Under the pieces are notes generated by a model that was given only the letters and a program-made list of their open reading frames with translations, made no database searches and had not been told where the DNA came from. 64,000 nt of DNA from Choristoneura fumiferana (Eukaryota; Arthropoda; Insecta; Lepidoptera; Tortricidae): NCBI RefSeq assembly GCF_025370935.1, contig NC_133474.1, positions 13,762,872 through 13,826,871 on the forward strand, written 5' to 3'. This document shows, piece after piece, positions 21,801 to 28,976 of this stretch. Position 1 is the first letter of the stretch, and each line of letters begins with the position of its first letter. The translations under genes were made by a program, and so were the position numbers.

Positions 21801-21906
21801 CGCATACGTCAACCAAAGCTACGAGCCGGCGTTTGACAGCGATGAAGATTCGCCGCGCCCGCCGCGCCGTAGCACCGTAAGATTCCGAGAGATGTATAAC
21901 AATTAA
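751..21906 (+). CDS. CHS2: Chitin synthase 2 (CHS2/CHSB), complete, 20 coding exons
   Basis: Membrane family 2 glycosyltransferase polymerising UDP-GlcNAc into chitin; the lepidopteran CHS2/B type serves the midgut peritrophic matrix. Exons: 751-848, 3275-3519, 5481-5647, 6154-6484, 8005-8207, 8747-9062, 9699-9919, 10065-10150, 10239-11065, 11153-11379, 12075-12242, 13165-13470, 14139-14368, 15837-15960, 17529-17681, 17974-18150, 19693-19860, 20387-20615, 21158-21309, 21769-21906. They sum to 4566 nt (1521 aa plus stop), near the roughly 1520 aa usual for the family. All introns are GT-AG and phases join. Layout: hydrophobic N-terminal half, CATMWHET 560-567, DGD 729-731, EDR 833-835, QRRRW 870-874, five-span membrane cluster with SWGTRE 1052-1057, charged linker, NPYWI from 1191, two more membrane spans, Arg-rich tail. 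CHS2 rather than CHS1 is assigned because the downstream paralogue has the typical CHS1 N-terminus. Exon limits are manual. Confidence 0.95.
1030..1186 (-). mobile_element. tRNA-derived SINE with intact tRNA-like head
   Basis: On the minus strand, 1180 to 1108 is a 73-nt tRNA-like unit. It has a 7-bp acceptor pairing (GACCATC/GATGGTC), an A-box-like TAGCGGTATAGC and a B-box GGTTCGATTCC. Its 3' body (cagtttgtattttcaa and following) recurs at about 29804-29850, which marks it as a repeat family. The loop base before the putative anticodon is C rather than T, so a working tRNA is unlikely. Confidence 0.72.
1697..1757. repeat. Short hairpin MITE remnant
   Basis: Arms ttaagggcggccacatacac and gtgtatgtagccgccctaa pair almost perfectly around a short loop rich in aattccg. 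It lies in CHS2 intron 1. This is probably an internally deleted foldback element. Confidence 0.6.
2581..3165 (+). mobile_element. Retroelement copy interrupted by another repeat
   Basis: Starts ttttgtaactaagggacccc and ends in a ttgaattt-rich tail after aataaatga, as does the copy at 4818-5096. Between about 2711 and 3094 it is interrupted by a piece of a different family, whose end reads ggctccggaaccctaaaaa. The middle of the host element is missing. Confidence 0.6.
2711..3094 (+). repeat. Interspersed repeat ending ggctccggaaccctaaaa (partial)
   Basis: Shares its sequence with the fuller copies at 27577-28207 and 42326-43000: tgcactttaaagtt, a (gacagaca)n microsatellite, ggttccgtttttgcc and the same end. 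Only the downstream half is present. The class is not identified. Confidence 0.6.
3275..3519 (+). CDS. CHS2: CHS2 coding exon 2
   Basis: Residues 33-114, after acceptor aacaacag. It encodes TAQETKGW, then a hydrophobic first membrane segment (LLAYIMVFAVVLGAAVVA). Its 245 nt equal the paralogous CHS1 exon 2 and it ends in the same phase (G|gtaagt). Confidence 0.92.
3780..4813. repeat. Tandem array, 240-bp higher-order unit of two 119-121 bp monomers
   Basis: The phrase tatgtaggta followed by a pyrimidine-variable tggacct/tggacgt recurs near 3901, 4021, 4140, 4261, 4380, 4501 and 4621. Monomers alternate between cgggatagggataaaat and cgggatacctagggataaaat, giving an A-B dimer of 240 bp. The array keeps one minus-strand frame open for 150 codons purely by repetition. 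Confidence 0.8.
4818..5096 (+). mobile_element. Short retroelement inserted in the tandem array
   Basis: An element of about 280 bp from ttttgtaactaagggacccc to a ttgaattt-type tail. It is flanked by atag at 4814-4817 and 5097-5100, and array sequence (gggaaaaattttgaaa) resumes after it. It is the less damaged copy of the element at 2581-3165. Confidence 0.65.
5481..5647 (+). CDS. CHS2: CHS2 coding exon 3
   Basis: Residues 115-170, 167 nt, the same length as CHS1 exon 3. Contains LPLEERIAWLWAILIVFGAP, a membrane span after a charged loop, and RSVRICFFKT. Acceptor ttaccag, donor GTG|gtaagt. Confidence 0.93.
5648..6153. other. CHS2 intron 3, no feature seen
   Basis: AT-rich intron with no repeat or coding signal that I recognise. 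Confidence 0.6.
6154..6484 (+). CDS. CHS2: CHS2 coding exon 4
   Basis: Residues 171-280. Carries LPELDVVKGAM, which is shared with CHS1 exon 4, and several hydrophobic spans ending SLGWWENYV. Acceptor tccatag, donor T|gtaagt at 6485. Confidence 0.93.
6711..7706. mobile_element. Non-autonomous DNA transposon with long terminal inverted repeats
   Basis: The left end taggctgcgttttcaccaga pairs with the right end tctggtggaaacgtagccta. Further in, cataccccgggatttttggg at about 6773 pairs with ccccgaaagtaccggggtatg at about 7522. The AT-rich middle contains a short broken coding-like stretch (MNELLQGNEVELRSQTLR near 7114) ending in TAA. Lies in CHS2 intron 4. A related left end occurs near 38311. 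Confidence 0.62.
8005..8207 (+). CDS. CHS2: CHS2 coding exon 5
   Basis: Residues 281-348. Begins after attgcag and encodes a charged loop (RLREDIKKSRYY) and a membrane span. It ends NGDDAMAFF...AYE at gtgagt, aligned with NGDD/DGDD in CHS1. Confidence 0.92.
8208..8746. other. CHS2 intron 5, no feature seen
   Basis: Very AT-rich. Short ORFs that cross into it from exon 5 are unspliced read-through and not genes. Confidence 0.6.
8747..9062 (+). CDS. CHS2: CHS2 coding exon 6
   Basis: Residues 349-453. Encodes an extracytoplasmic loop, then FGAAKFACKILIQ and IPDYLFFE-PP, both conserved with CHS1 exon 6. Acceptor ttccag, donor G|gtttgt, a weaker donor than its neighbours. Confidence 0.92.
9063..9698. 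other. CHS2 intron 6, no feature seen
   Basis: AT-rich intron with a small (gatgat)n run near 9410 that may be the tail of a lost SINE. Nothing else is recognised. Confidence 0.5.
9699..9919 (+). CDS. CHS2: CHS2 coding exon 7
   Basis: Residues 454-527, 221 nt, the same length as CHS1 exon 7. MAWIWLLWLVSQAWITFH forms the last N-terminal membrane span, followed by LIDQCLLMNR and the start of the cytosolic catalytic domain. Acceptor tctctcag, donor gtacgt. Confidence 0.93.
10065..10150 (+). CDS. CHS2: CHS2 coding exon 8 (short, CHS2-specific boundary)
   Basis: Residues 528-555, a poorly conserved Ser/Asp-rich stretch (DLKDSDDSTV). It ends AG|gtattg in phase 2. CHS1 has no intron here and runs straight into CATMWHET. 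Confidence 0.88.
10239..11065 (+). CDS. CHS2: CHS2 coding exon 9, catalytic core
   Basis: Residues 556-831, the longest exon. Contains CATMWHET, HIFMDDAFE, the donor-sugar DGD (729-731) and GSGFMAWYQMFEYAIGHW, ending YDQ|G. CHS1 encodes this segment in four exons, so three introns are absent here. Acceptor tttacag, donor G|gtatga. Confidence 0.95.
11153..11379 (+). CDS. CHS2: CHS2 coding exon 10, EDR and QRRRW
   Basis: Residues 832-907. Holds the catalytic EDR (833-835) and the QRRRW acceptor/processivity signature (870-874). At 227 nt it is identical in length to CHS1 exon 12. Acceptor tttgtag, donor CAG|gtaaaa. Confidence 0.96.
11803..11949. repeat. Foldback MITE in CHS2 intron 10
   Basis: The left arm aggggctgtttcaccatcca with ttgattagcgttaac pairs with the right arm gttaacactaatcaatggat with gatgaaacagaccctt. 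About 147 bp with arms of about 35 bp. Confidence 0.75.
12075..12242 (+). CDS. CHS2: CHS2 coding exon 11, membrane cluster
   Basis: Residues 908-963, 56 codons in phase 0. Two hydrophobic segments of the five-span cluster, starting MMLMVGTVLGPGTIF and ending CKSEIQ. Acceptor attccag, donor gtacct. Confidence 0.95.
12874..13122 (-). pseudogene. RTE-type LINE reverse transcriptase C-terminal fragment
   Basis: The minus strand encodes YGAQTWSLTEIQKSNLKVCQ then RAMERSIL, RKDRTRNTTFRN and a tail QQWDIENG, characteristic of the C-terminal end of RTE-clade retrotransposon polymerases. It is 5'-truncated and the frame breaks near 13080. It ends about 40 bp before CHS2 exon 12, inside intron 11. Dead copy. 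Confidence 0.75.
13165..13470 (+). CDS. CHS2: CHS2 coding exon 12, SWGTRE
   Basis: Residues 964-1065, 102 codons, three further membrane segments. SWGTRE (1052-1057) sits after the last, followed by a Lys-rich stretch. An RTE fragment ends about 40 bp before the acceptor ttgtccacag. Confidence 0.95.
13817..13945. repeat. Foldback MITE in CHS2 intron 12
   Basis: The left arm acattgtatgtcgcgtgggc with ggtaatagaattacgaac pairs with the right arm gttcgtaattccttatttac with cgcccttaagacacaatgta. About 129 bp. Confidence 0.72.
14139..14368 (+). CDS. CHS2: CHS2 coding exon 13, charged linker
   Basis: Residues 1066-1141. A Glu/Lys-rich helix (EIEQENKEAEEAKKK) with possible short coiled-coil character, then AGLFKCMCCTNP and LEKLEKRLDSL. 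The donor CT|gtgagt is followed in frame by TGA only if the intron is not removed. Confidence 0.92.
14387..15086. mobile_element. 700-bp TIR element in CHS2 intron 13
   Basis: Ends acagccttattcataaaa and ttttatgaataaggctgt are inverted repeats. Sub-terminal blocks (cagactgattaagc on the left, gactgattagcgc on the right) also correspond in inverted sense. No transposase ORF. It starts only 19 bp after the exon 13 donor. Confidence 0.7.
15325..15371 (-). repeat. Fragment of Helitron-like 3' region
   Basis: The stretch gcctgcgacttcgtcagcga and the following gattcgtttata corresponds in reverse complement to the 3' part of the element at 38895-39112. A TATA-like tataaatag here comes from this repeat, so I do not call a promoter. 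Confidence 0.45.
15837..15960 (+). CDS. CHS2: CHS2 coding exon 14, divergent linker
   Basis: Residues 1142-1183. Chosen because acceptor tcctcag at 15836 and donor AAG|gtaccg at 15961 restore phase between exons 13 and 15. Encodes a Pro/Arg-rich stretch (APPRRRSSLRLRETL) and an acidic end. It does not align well with CHS1 exon 16. Least certain exon of the gene. Confidence 0.78.
16658..17092 (+). repeat. GC-rich interspersed repeat, copy 1
   Basis: Runs from actgtagaggccgggaagta to atgttggagaaa and recurs inverted at 49472-49943. An inner unit is bounded by tctcaaacattacatgaaat and atttcatgtaatgttggaga as inverted repeats. The core is CpG-rich (gcgcgtgtcgcgctggctgc). Confidence 0.8.
17093..17222. 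repeat. Foldback MITE with about 40-bp arms
   Basis: The arms aatgttttgccatcgtattt with tgtcgg, and ccgacaaaat-type sequence ending gatggcaaaacatt, are near-perfect complements. The inner parts aagttcgtttatctt and aagataaatacgaactt also pair. About 130 bp, next to the GC-rich repeat. Confidence 0.8.
17529..17681 (+). CDS. CHS2: CHS2 coding exon 15, NPYWIEDP
   Basis: Residues 1184-1234, 51 codons. Encodes LINPYWIEDPDVKKGEVDF and FWKDLID, a strongly conserved post-cluster block of insect chitin synthases. Acceptor ttttcatag, donor CAA|gttagt. Confidence 0.95.
17974..18150 (+). CDS. CHS2: CHS2 coding exon 16, 59 codons, membrane segment
   Basis: Residues 1235-1293. Encodes LKDLRDKMVFAFVMLNALF, a membrane span, and QWPFG. 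It matches in position and length (177 nt) the exon that is duplicated and alternatively spliced in insect CHS1 genes. Only one copy is seen in CHS2. Acceptor ccaacag, donor ACG|gtaagt. Confidence 0.94.
18124..18212 (+). repeat. Duplicated exon 16 end, offset 61 bp
   Basis: 18124-18151 (atttcttacgacgaggattc...) is repeated at 18185-18212 (atttcttacggcgacgattc...) with three differences in 28. The copied donor reads acggg-tct and lacks a good gtaagt. A further partial copy of the donor flank occurs at about 18482-18522 (gtaag...cttactctta). Confidence 0.7.
18151..19692. other. CHS2 intron 16
   Basis: Begins with imperfect copies of the preceding exon end and donor (see repeat at 18124-18212) and holds a degraded Helitron-like element near its 3' end. 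No second 59-codon exon was found. Confidence 0.65.
19161..19502 (+). mobile_element. Degraded Helitron-like element
   Basis: Begins A|TCCTACTAATATTATAAACG with gcgaaagtttgtg, and internal blocks (taggctactttttatcgcta) match the element at 3658-5291. The 3' end is not clear. Lies in CHS2 intron 16, about 190 bp before exon 17. Confidence 0.55.
19693..19860 (+). CDS. CHS2: CHS2 coding exon 17, last membrane span
   Basis: Residues 1294-1349, 56 codons. DYLMLEPIGSLFLIFFGSVM and QFTGMLFHRMGTLTHLL are typical of the C-terminal span and following loop. Acceptor atggtcag, donor TCG|gtgagt. Confidence 0.94.
20018..20207 (-). mobile_element. Degraded copy of the (GATGAT)n-tailed SINE
   Basis: Shares ttccacgcgggtcgagtgcg, tttacacacatcattaaact, acgttttccttcaccga and a B-box-like gggttagaaccctcgacc with the better copies at 21387-21690 and 33811-34127. 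Both ends are eroded. Confidence 0.55.
20387..20615 (+). CDS. CHS2: CHS2 coding exon 18
   Basis: Residues 1350-1425. Soluble, charged C-terminal region with RRKTIFNLERRRTAKQN and a leucine-spaced helix (LETNFEKRLSTVI). Acceptor gtccacag, donor G|gtgagg. Confidence 0.92.
20616..21157. other. CHS2 intron 18, no feature seen
   Basis: No repeat or coding signal recognised beyond read-through of exon 18. Confidence 0.5.
21158..21309 (+). CDS. CHS2: CHS2 coding exon 19, Arg-rich tail
   Basis: Residues 1426-1476. Arg/Gln/Ser-rich (AARRLTLRALQTRRDS, AERRRSQSQLQLA), of higher GC than the neighbouring introns. Acceptor tactag, donor CCG|gtgggt. Confidence 0.9.
21387..21690 (-). mobile_element. tRNA-derived SINE with target site duplication
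   Basis: On the minus strand it starts agccgtggtggcctagtggt, carries a B-box-type gggttcaaatccc and ends in gatgatg. A 13-bp direct repeat tctattttcaaat flanks it at 21374-21386 and 21691-21703, proof of retroposition. Lies in CHS2 intron 19. Confidence 0.85.
21769..21906 (+). CDS. CHS2: CHS2 coding exon 20, terminal exon
   Basis: Residues 1477-1521 and the TAA stop at 21904-21906. Encodes an acidic patch (DSDEDSPRPPRR) and ends VRFREMYNN. Acceptor ttccaacag; an AATAAA follows 16 bp after the stop. Confidence 0.93.
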   Translation, partial: RQDLGRPSTSGAYVNQSYEPAFDSDEDSPRPPRRSTVRFREMYNN

Positions 21907-21921
21907 AACGATATTAAATTA

Positions 21922-21927
21922 AATAAA
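21922..21927 (+). terminator. Poly(A) signal of CHS2
   Basis: AATAAA begins 16 bp after the CHS2 stop codon. A T/GT-rich stretch (tatcgttttgtttttgtttg) follows, as expected downstream of a cleavage site. A second AATAAA lies near 22080. Confidence 0.7.
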
Positions 21928-22618
21928 AAATATCGTTTTGTTTTTGTTTGTCTGGCTCTTTGGTGTTGAGTTTGATTGTTTATCGCTGTACCTACCTACT
22001 TGTGTTTGAACTTGAATTTTTAATTGTTATTTAGATCTATTGAGGAATGAGCGTGATAAACATTAGAAAGTCGATTTAAAAATAAAGAGACAAATTGAGA
22101 AACTCTTCCTGCATTTAAAGTTGGTTTAAGTTCAGGTTTGTCATATGAATATAAACAGAAAGCTTCTTGCTATAAGTATCCGTTAATATTTAATATTGAA
22201 GCTTTAAATTTCGAAGATAAATGAGAAAAGTACAAAGAATAATTCCGATTCACCTCGCAACAATGCAACATTTAAAATATTAGAATACAAATACTGAAAG
22301 GAACAGCAGAATGCAATAAACAGTTAGAAATTTGATTCGACCGTGAAGTAAGTATTCGGATGTCAGACGTATTGTTTTATTTATTGCATTGGAAGGGCTC
22401 ATCCCAACATTGGTGACTGTGACCTCTCAAAATTTGTCATTAAAGTCATTAATTAGGTATTTTTTTACAATATGACGATAGTTGTTCTCATTTTGACCCT
22501 TCTCGTCGCGGATGGGACTGACCTTATTCGAAACAATGCTTATCTCAAAATCAAATTCTGTTCTGGGAAAATTCGGTTGGGACATACAAGAAGAGTAAGG
22601 TAAGGTCTTTCTGATTCA

Positions 22619-22797
22619 CCGAGGAACCGCGGGTCCGCTGGCTGCGCGGCCGCAGTGATCGCGCCGCGGCCCGACAGAGCGCACGCGCGAACCATGTCCA
22701 CTGACATAACGCGAGTGCACTCTACGCCTTACTCAAACATTGTGAAGTGACTTAATCAAAACCAGGATTTTTTCTCACACACCAAACTTCCTATAAG
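22619..22797 (+). promoter_or_regulatory. GC island and possible 5' exon of CHS1 (tentative)
   Basis: A CpG-rich patch (gctgcgcggccgcagtgatc and flanks) stands out from AT-rich surroundings 0.7 kb after CHS2. It is followed by a donor-like ctataag|gtaaca at 22798. CHS1 coding exon 1 begins with an acceptor, so a 5' UTR exon must exist somewhere upstream. This is one candidate only. Confidence 0.2.
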
Positions 22798-24689
22798 GTA
22801 ACAGAGTAATTTAAATTAATAACTTAAATAATAATGATCACGTTCCCAATTGACCTTTCACGCAGCTTTAAGACCGATCAGCTGCGAAAGTATGCAAAGT
22901 TTCAACTTATAACAAAATGTTAAATTGCATAATACTTATTATATACCAGTTCTGCAGTAATACGTTACAAAGCTTTCAGTCATACGAAAGTTTAATCGAG
23001 TTATGTACTGGTTTGCTTCCACTCGAGAAAGTAGAGAAACGGTTTCTCTATAGGAATTCTGGTAATCAGGTTAATTTTATGATACCTACTGAAATAGTTT
23101 TATAATTTCTATGAGTAAAAGTGGTAAATACACATGGTACAGCATATTGACTGGCTTACGTAGATAAACAAAAGTGAATGTAGGCGTTAGGTGTATGAAT
23201 AAGAAACAAGGACAAGCGCTATTAAAATTTCTATACGCTTTAGAAATCCTTGACTCACCAGTAATGTGAGAGTTCTAACTTCCTATGAGATTTGGACCTA
23301 GCTACTCGATACAAAAATAAGGACCTCTGTTCATTCAGAAGAAACTTGATCATGGAGATACCGAAATGGAACCGTTTAGCTGTAAATGTCATGTTGACAT
23401 TTCAAACATCTGCTACAGAAATCGTGAAAAAGGTTCCATTCTGCGCGATTCAGTTTCTTCGACTGTACAGTCACCACTAGATAAATGTAATTGTATATTC
23501 GGTGCCAACGCGATCATAAGTACCTACGACTCCATTGCTATAGATAGACACATGTTCCAACATTATTAATAGCTCCAATCTGTAGACTTGTTGGTCGGTA
23601 ACTGTCAGCAGCGTACACAGTTACAGTTGGGAAGGTCCAAAATATCTTCACACGCTAAGAAAATATATGCAACAAAAATATGGTCAATACAATATTAATG
23701 TAAGGTTTTGAACATTTGAACAAGGGGAGATGGAAGTACATCTATACTGTCTCATCGAGATACATATTTACTTACGAGATGTAATTTTTGCTAATTCCAA
23801 TTGGATTAAAATGTAGCGATTTTACCAAAAATTACATCTCAAACTCGAAGGTCCAATTGCAATTATCAAAATGTATTTGAAAGCAAATGTCTCAACGAGA
23901 CAAAGTAGGTAGTTTTGAGGGCTGAATCACCCCCTTCCCCGCAATGTAACTTTTGATAATTACAATTGGATTAAAATCCAAGCGATTTTATTAAATTCCA
24001 ATCGGAATTGCCAGAAATGATATCGAAAATAAATTTAGTATCTTAACAAATTTTTCACGCAAGCGAAATTGTGGGTAAAGGCTAGTAGTAGATAAAAGAG
24101 TTCTTAATACTTAGCTCCTTACTTAGTACATCTTCGTAAACAGTAATTCTTATTAGAAACTTAGATATTATTATCAAAAACTAGCTCAGACTTATCGAAT
24201 GAAACGTCAGCCCTGCAAAAGGCCTCGCTTACATCCGGTTCCGGCAGTGGGTCGTTCTCACTTCGAGCAAGAACAATTTTGTGATTTCCGCGACCATAAT
24301 TAAATGCAATTAACATCCGACCTTACGCACTTGGTTCACGTGAAATTAGTATAATTTATATATGCATTATTTTTACATTCTAGCAACGTTAATTTGGGCA
24401 TTAGCGGCTTGCGCAAAGGTTCACACAATGCATGTTTATTGCTAGAGTATGAAATCGTGATCGTCAGCACAATTACTGATTCCCACAAATCTGATTAGAC
24501 TTACAATTTGGTAGACAGGGCTACTTTCCAATCTGGAAATCATTAATACCAGCTTACTACCTAATTAATACCACATCTATGATGGGACACAATCACGACT
24601 TCAATATTGATAAAAGAACCACGTATGGTAATTAAATTAACATTATTAGTGAAAAACCCGGTAGCTTAAATCATTATACCAGCTTAATG

Positions 24690-25040
24690 ACAAATACGCA
24701 CATCGCAGCGGCGTACGGTGCTGCGATTTTTAACTTTGTACTGTAGAAGCTTGATTTGTACACGCAAACCGCATGGGCTGGGTTCGTCTCTCCGTGCGGA
24801 GGTGCGAATCACACGACGGTTCGCGCACTCCCAGAGGACGATGCGGTGCGGGACACGGGATATGCCACATTGCGCGCCATAAAATGAGCATACGAAACAA
24901 ATAAAATACGGTTCGTCGTGCACCGCACTTCCGGACAGAGTTGCGGAGCAAGTCCGTTCGGTGGTGCGTTGTCGCCGCACGCGAATTCGTCGCTCCGCAC
25001 GCCGCAACGGAATGCGGCGGTAGTGTGACAACCGCCTTAC
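24690..25040. repeat. GC-rich interspersed element
   Basis: An abrupt GC- and CpG-rich block in AT-rich DNA, ending gcggcggtagtgtgacaacc gcc. Overlapping Arg-rich ORFs in several minus-strand frames reflect composition. It resembles short GC-rich non-autonomous elements, but I find no second copy in the window. Confidence 0.4.
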
Positions 25041-25104
25041 ACGGTAGCATGAAAAGTGAACTCGTCTAGCTCGAAATAAATTCTATGACAAGCATAGGAG
25101 TCAG

Positions 25105-25237
25105 CAGGGCTACTACGAAACTTGAAATTCGAAGTTCGTGTCGTGCGGTCCCTCTGACACTTATACTATTGTTAATACGAGAGCGAAAGGGACGGTACGA
25201 TACGAACTTCGAGAGTTTCGAGTTTCGTAGTAGCACT
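25105..25237. repeat. CAGGGCTACTACGAAA MITE, copy 1
   Basis: Foldback element of 133 bp whose arms run cagggctactacgaaac and gagtttcgtagtagcact, flanked on both sides by CAG (25102-25104, 25238-25240). The second copy is at 36624-36753. The right terminal G is altered here. Confidence 0.78.
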
Positions 25238-27576
25238 CAGAGCACTGTTGTCCAACAAGATCCGACCCCAGCTTGAACTAAGATTAAGGGATGGAAGAAG
25301 ACGAAGACAGACCAAACTGCCAGCAGCAGCTAATTGACATGTATATAAACCGGCTTCAAAAAAGAAGAAGGTTCTCAATTCGATTGCATTATTGTTTGTT
25401 ACCTCAAAACTCTGTCATTTTTGAATTGATTTGGAAATTCATTTTGTTATTCTATCCGTAACTTTAAAAAGTTCTTTGCATGTTTTTGCAATTAGTAAAG
25501 GTAATGTTAAGTATATTTACTACATAACCCCATTTAGGTACATACTTTATAGCGACATTCTACTTTGAAATTTTCATTCCATGCTGTATAAGCACTAATC
25601 GTTGACCTTTAGCTCAAAATTAATGTTATAGAACGTCCGGACGCACCTCTGACATTCTAAACCTGTTGCAATAAAAGTTAGCACTAAGAAATGATCACAT
25701 CACATCACAGTTTCACAATGACAAGGATCTTCAAACCATCATGCTGTGACTCGTTAGCAGTTTAACACTGAAATATAGGCATTACCACAACCACAATGGG
25801 TGTCTCAGACATAATTACGTACACACAGTATCCAAAGAAACACATCTAAGGTTATCTGTTTCGTTGTAACATAGGCGATGGATTTAATTTTCTCTAATTA
25901 CCTAGGATTTTAAAATAAACATATGTAGGTAACTACAAAATGTGAATTTTGACGTTTTACTTCTAAAACGTAATCTTCTTTTCTATTGTGATTAATATAA
26001 TTTACCAAAAACCTAAAAAAGTTGCCTCGGCAATTGGACAATCGCTCTGAAAAATAACAAATAAATCAATATCATGTGACAATTTACACCAATTGATTTA
26101 GTCCCAAACTAAGCAAAGCTTGTACTGCAAGTCTGCATACTAAGTGAAACTTTTATTTATCAAATAAGTCACATTTTTTCTGATCTTAACTTTAACTGAT
26201 AGGTAATTCATTACCGGTTCGAAGAATCACGAATGGGAACCTTTAGGAAGTCTTTTGCATTTACATGTTAACCAGCAAATATCGTTGTTTACTTTCTCTA
26301 ATCAATAAAGCATAGCGTGGAGTAAAGTTGACTCCGTCACGGCGACCGATCACTGATCAGTAAGTACAGTAACAGACACACTTTCCCTTGTTCTCTGTGC
26401 TCAACCTTGTTCATCGATATTCACTGATTAGTCACAAATCGGAGTTCCCTCTCTAAAACACCGCAGCGCAGACTCCGCTTACAATGCCAGTGAAGCGAAG
26501 GTGACTACATTCGGCCACATAATGTACAAGATTTGGCTTCGGTGCGCGCTTCAATTAGTGTTAGCGAATTCGCAGATGGACGACTAATAGCATGTTAATG
26601 TGGAAATCAATTGTTAATTGCCTATCGATTTGAAAGGCTTACGATTGAGCTAACGCGTATTGTTAGGGTTCCGTATGTTAAACTGTTATTAAACTTGTGC
26701 TGTCTGTCTCGAGGCTGTATTACGATAGCCGTTATAACAACAAAGTAAAAGTTACTAAGCGTTTGTTTAAAACGATAATTGAGATTTAATTAGGTAGCTG
26801 TCTGTATTAGATATGGCGAAATATTTATTTTAATTTTAAAAGCTTACGCAAATATGCTGCCAAATTAATTCAAACAGCAACGAATCAACCATTAATAAAC
26901 TGGTTTGGAGAACAGAGTGAAACAAAGACGGGAGACAAAAAATAGCACATGCAATAATGAACTTTATTTCTATATTGTTAGAGATTTTGTAGGTATAATT
27001 ATACGTTTACACGCGAATTGCATTTGATTAAATGGTTTAATAAATTAGTTTTTATCTATTTTAGAGTCTTAACAGCATAATGCTGTTGTAACTTAGCTTT
27101 ACTGTGTCTCTGATTAAAGTAGACACATTTCCTTATATAATTTACACATAACTTTATTTTATTTTTATTATTTGTTCTTATTCGCTGGGTGGGCGATGAC
27201 AGCGCCAACTAGCGGTTACAATTACGGCGGACTTTGAAATATCAAATAGCTGGCTGTCATTACGAAGAGTAAGGAAACAAAACACATAATTTCAACGAAA
27301 TATCGTAATTCAGATAATATATCTATTCGATCATGTAAATCTGTAGTGTCGATAATAACGTTGACCTTTTCTATTTCCTGTCTAATATGGCACAATCAAT
27401 TAATTTCAGGACACGGACTTTCTTATGACTGTCTTCACAAGAAGTAATAAAATAAACAAATTAAATCGAATAACGCATTTCATATATATATTGCAGACGA
27501 TTATTTATGACTGTAGTAGGTCGTTAGTAATGCACTTTTTGTGTATTTTCATTTCACATGGCCACATTAATTACAA

Positions 27577-28207
27577 AACCAGCCAAGAGCGTGTCGGACA
27601 CGCCCAAAATAGGGTTCCGTAGCCACTACGAAAAAAATAAGTTATATTTTTCTAAGGATTTCGTAATCTTCCAAGTTTAGGTATATTTTATACCTTAGGC
27701 TGCTATTTAATCTTAAACTACTAATAATTCTCAAGCAAACTTAGCCGTTATAGTTTTCCTTGAAAGTTTGGTATACTTACTACCATTCTGATTTTTTTAA
27801 ATTTTTCCACCCACCGGTTTAGATTTTAGAGGGGGGGGGGGACGCTCGGTTTTAATGAAAATTAGCACTTTAAAGTTGAATATTTTGCAAACAGATAACT
27901 GAATCGAAAAGTCGTTTTATCAACCCCCTAATGATTTTAAAATACCTATCCAACGATACCCCACACTACAAGGTTGGATGAGAAAAAAAATCACCCCAAC
28001 TTTACGTCTATGGGAGGTACAGTAAAAAAATTTTTTAAACATTTTATTGTACTATTTTGTCGGCATAGTTTACATACATATTCGTACAAAATTACAGCTT
28101 TCTAGCATTGATAGTCCCTGAGCAAAGCCGCGGACGGACAGACAGACAGACAGACATGGCTAAACTATAAGGGTTCCGTTTTTGCCATTTTGGCTCCGGA
28201 ACCCTAA
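27577..28207 (+). repeat. Interspersed repeat gccaagagcgtgtcggac...ggaaccctaaaa, full copy
   Basis: Starts accagccaagagcgtgtcgg and has a poly-G run at 27832-27841 and a (gacagaca)n run. It ends ggttccgtttttgccatttt then ggctccggaaccctaaaa. It aligns along its length with 42326-43000. No ORF of a mobile element is seen and the class is unresolved. Confidence 0.75.
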
Positions 28208-28320
28208 AAAAACTGGAGTCCGAGCACACAAAATAAACGTCATCGCTTTCCTACCACCACCTAAAATTGCTAAAAGTGGCTCCGAAGCAGTAACGTTTGC
28301 CTACTCCATTTGGGAATACA

Positions 28321-28435
28321 GGCGTTATGTTCTCATGCTCGTAAAGTTCGTGTTTATGCTGAATCTAGGCGACATAAAATGTCTTTTCATGCCTAGTGCA
28401 TAAAGTAAAATCTTCGTCTGAGACCAAGGCAATCA
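28321..28435 (+). repeat. Segment repeated inverted at 48325-48435
   Basis: ttctcatgctcgtaaagttc, gtgtttatgctgaatctagg and agtgcataaagtaaaatctt recur in reverse complement at 48325-48435 with moderate divergence. Probably part of an unclassified interspersed repeat. Confidence 0.6.
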
Positions 28436-28848
28436 GTTCTTAACAGCCATAAACAAAAAAGTTTCTATGTATTTTTTAATAATTTTAAATTTTTAAAAAA
28501 CTAAAAATTAATCAAATAAATTATAATTACATTACAATACAATACAATAACTCTTTATTTCACACCAATACATAGTAAGCAGTACATAAAACACAGGTAT
28601 ATACACAGAGATTTTCTGAGGTAAGCAATAAGATAATGAGGTAAGAATTATATTAGCAATGCATGAAAAATAAAAGGTACCTACTAAATAGTAATATTCG
28701 AAGATGTGAAGCTAAAATCGAAAGTAAAGTGTAGAAATTGAAAGTCAGCTATAAAAATCAGTGACTTTCATGTTAAAGCTACGTCAGTTTAAACATGAAC
28801 CTAAGTAAATGTACGCACGGGCGTACAGTTACAAGTTCCTCGTGCCGA

Positions 28849-28976
28849 TATAAAAGACATCAACGCGCACCCACGCGTCTGCAAATACGCAATTTAACAA
28901 AATGAACTCTATTATTTACTACATTGGTTACATTTTTATTTGTACAGTGAATTGTATCACGTTTGACATTTTGTGA
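28849..28976 (+). promoter_or_regulatory. TATA-type promoter-like segment with a 24-codon hydrophobic ORF
   Basis: TATAAAAG at 28849-28856 lies 46 bp upstream of an ATG at 28902. That opens a 24-codon ORF (MNSIIYYIGYIFICTVNCIT then FDIL, stop at 28974) with signal-peptide-like hydrophobicity. The block tataaaagacatc-acgcg recurs at 30852. No downstream exon was identified, so this may be a dead first exon or chance. Confidence 0.25.

Larger units (their letters stand above)
21907..28800. other. CHS2-CHS1 intergenic spacer, first part
   Basis: AT-rich, with a GC-rich island at 22619-22730, degraded Helitron-like 3' sequence near 24050-24090 (ends ggctag), a GC-rich element at 24690-25040, a MITE at 25105-25237 and a long interspersed repeat at 27577-28207. 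No ORF shows a recognisable protein. Confidence 0.6.

Noticed and set aside
24684..25050. Arg-rich minus-strand ORFs of 106-115 codons
   Set aside because: They lie in a GC-rich element with several frames open at once, consistent with base composition rather than coding.
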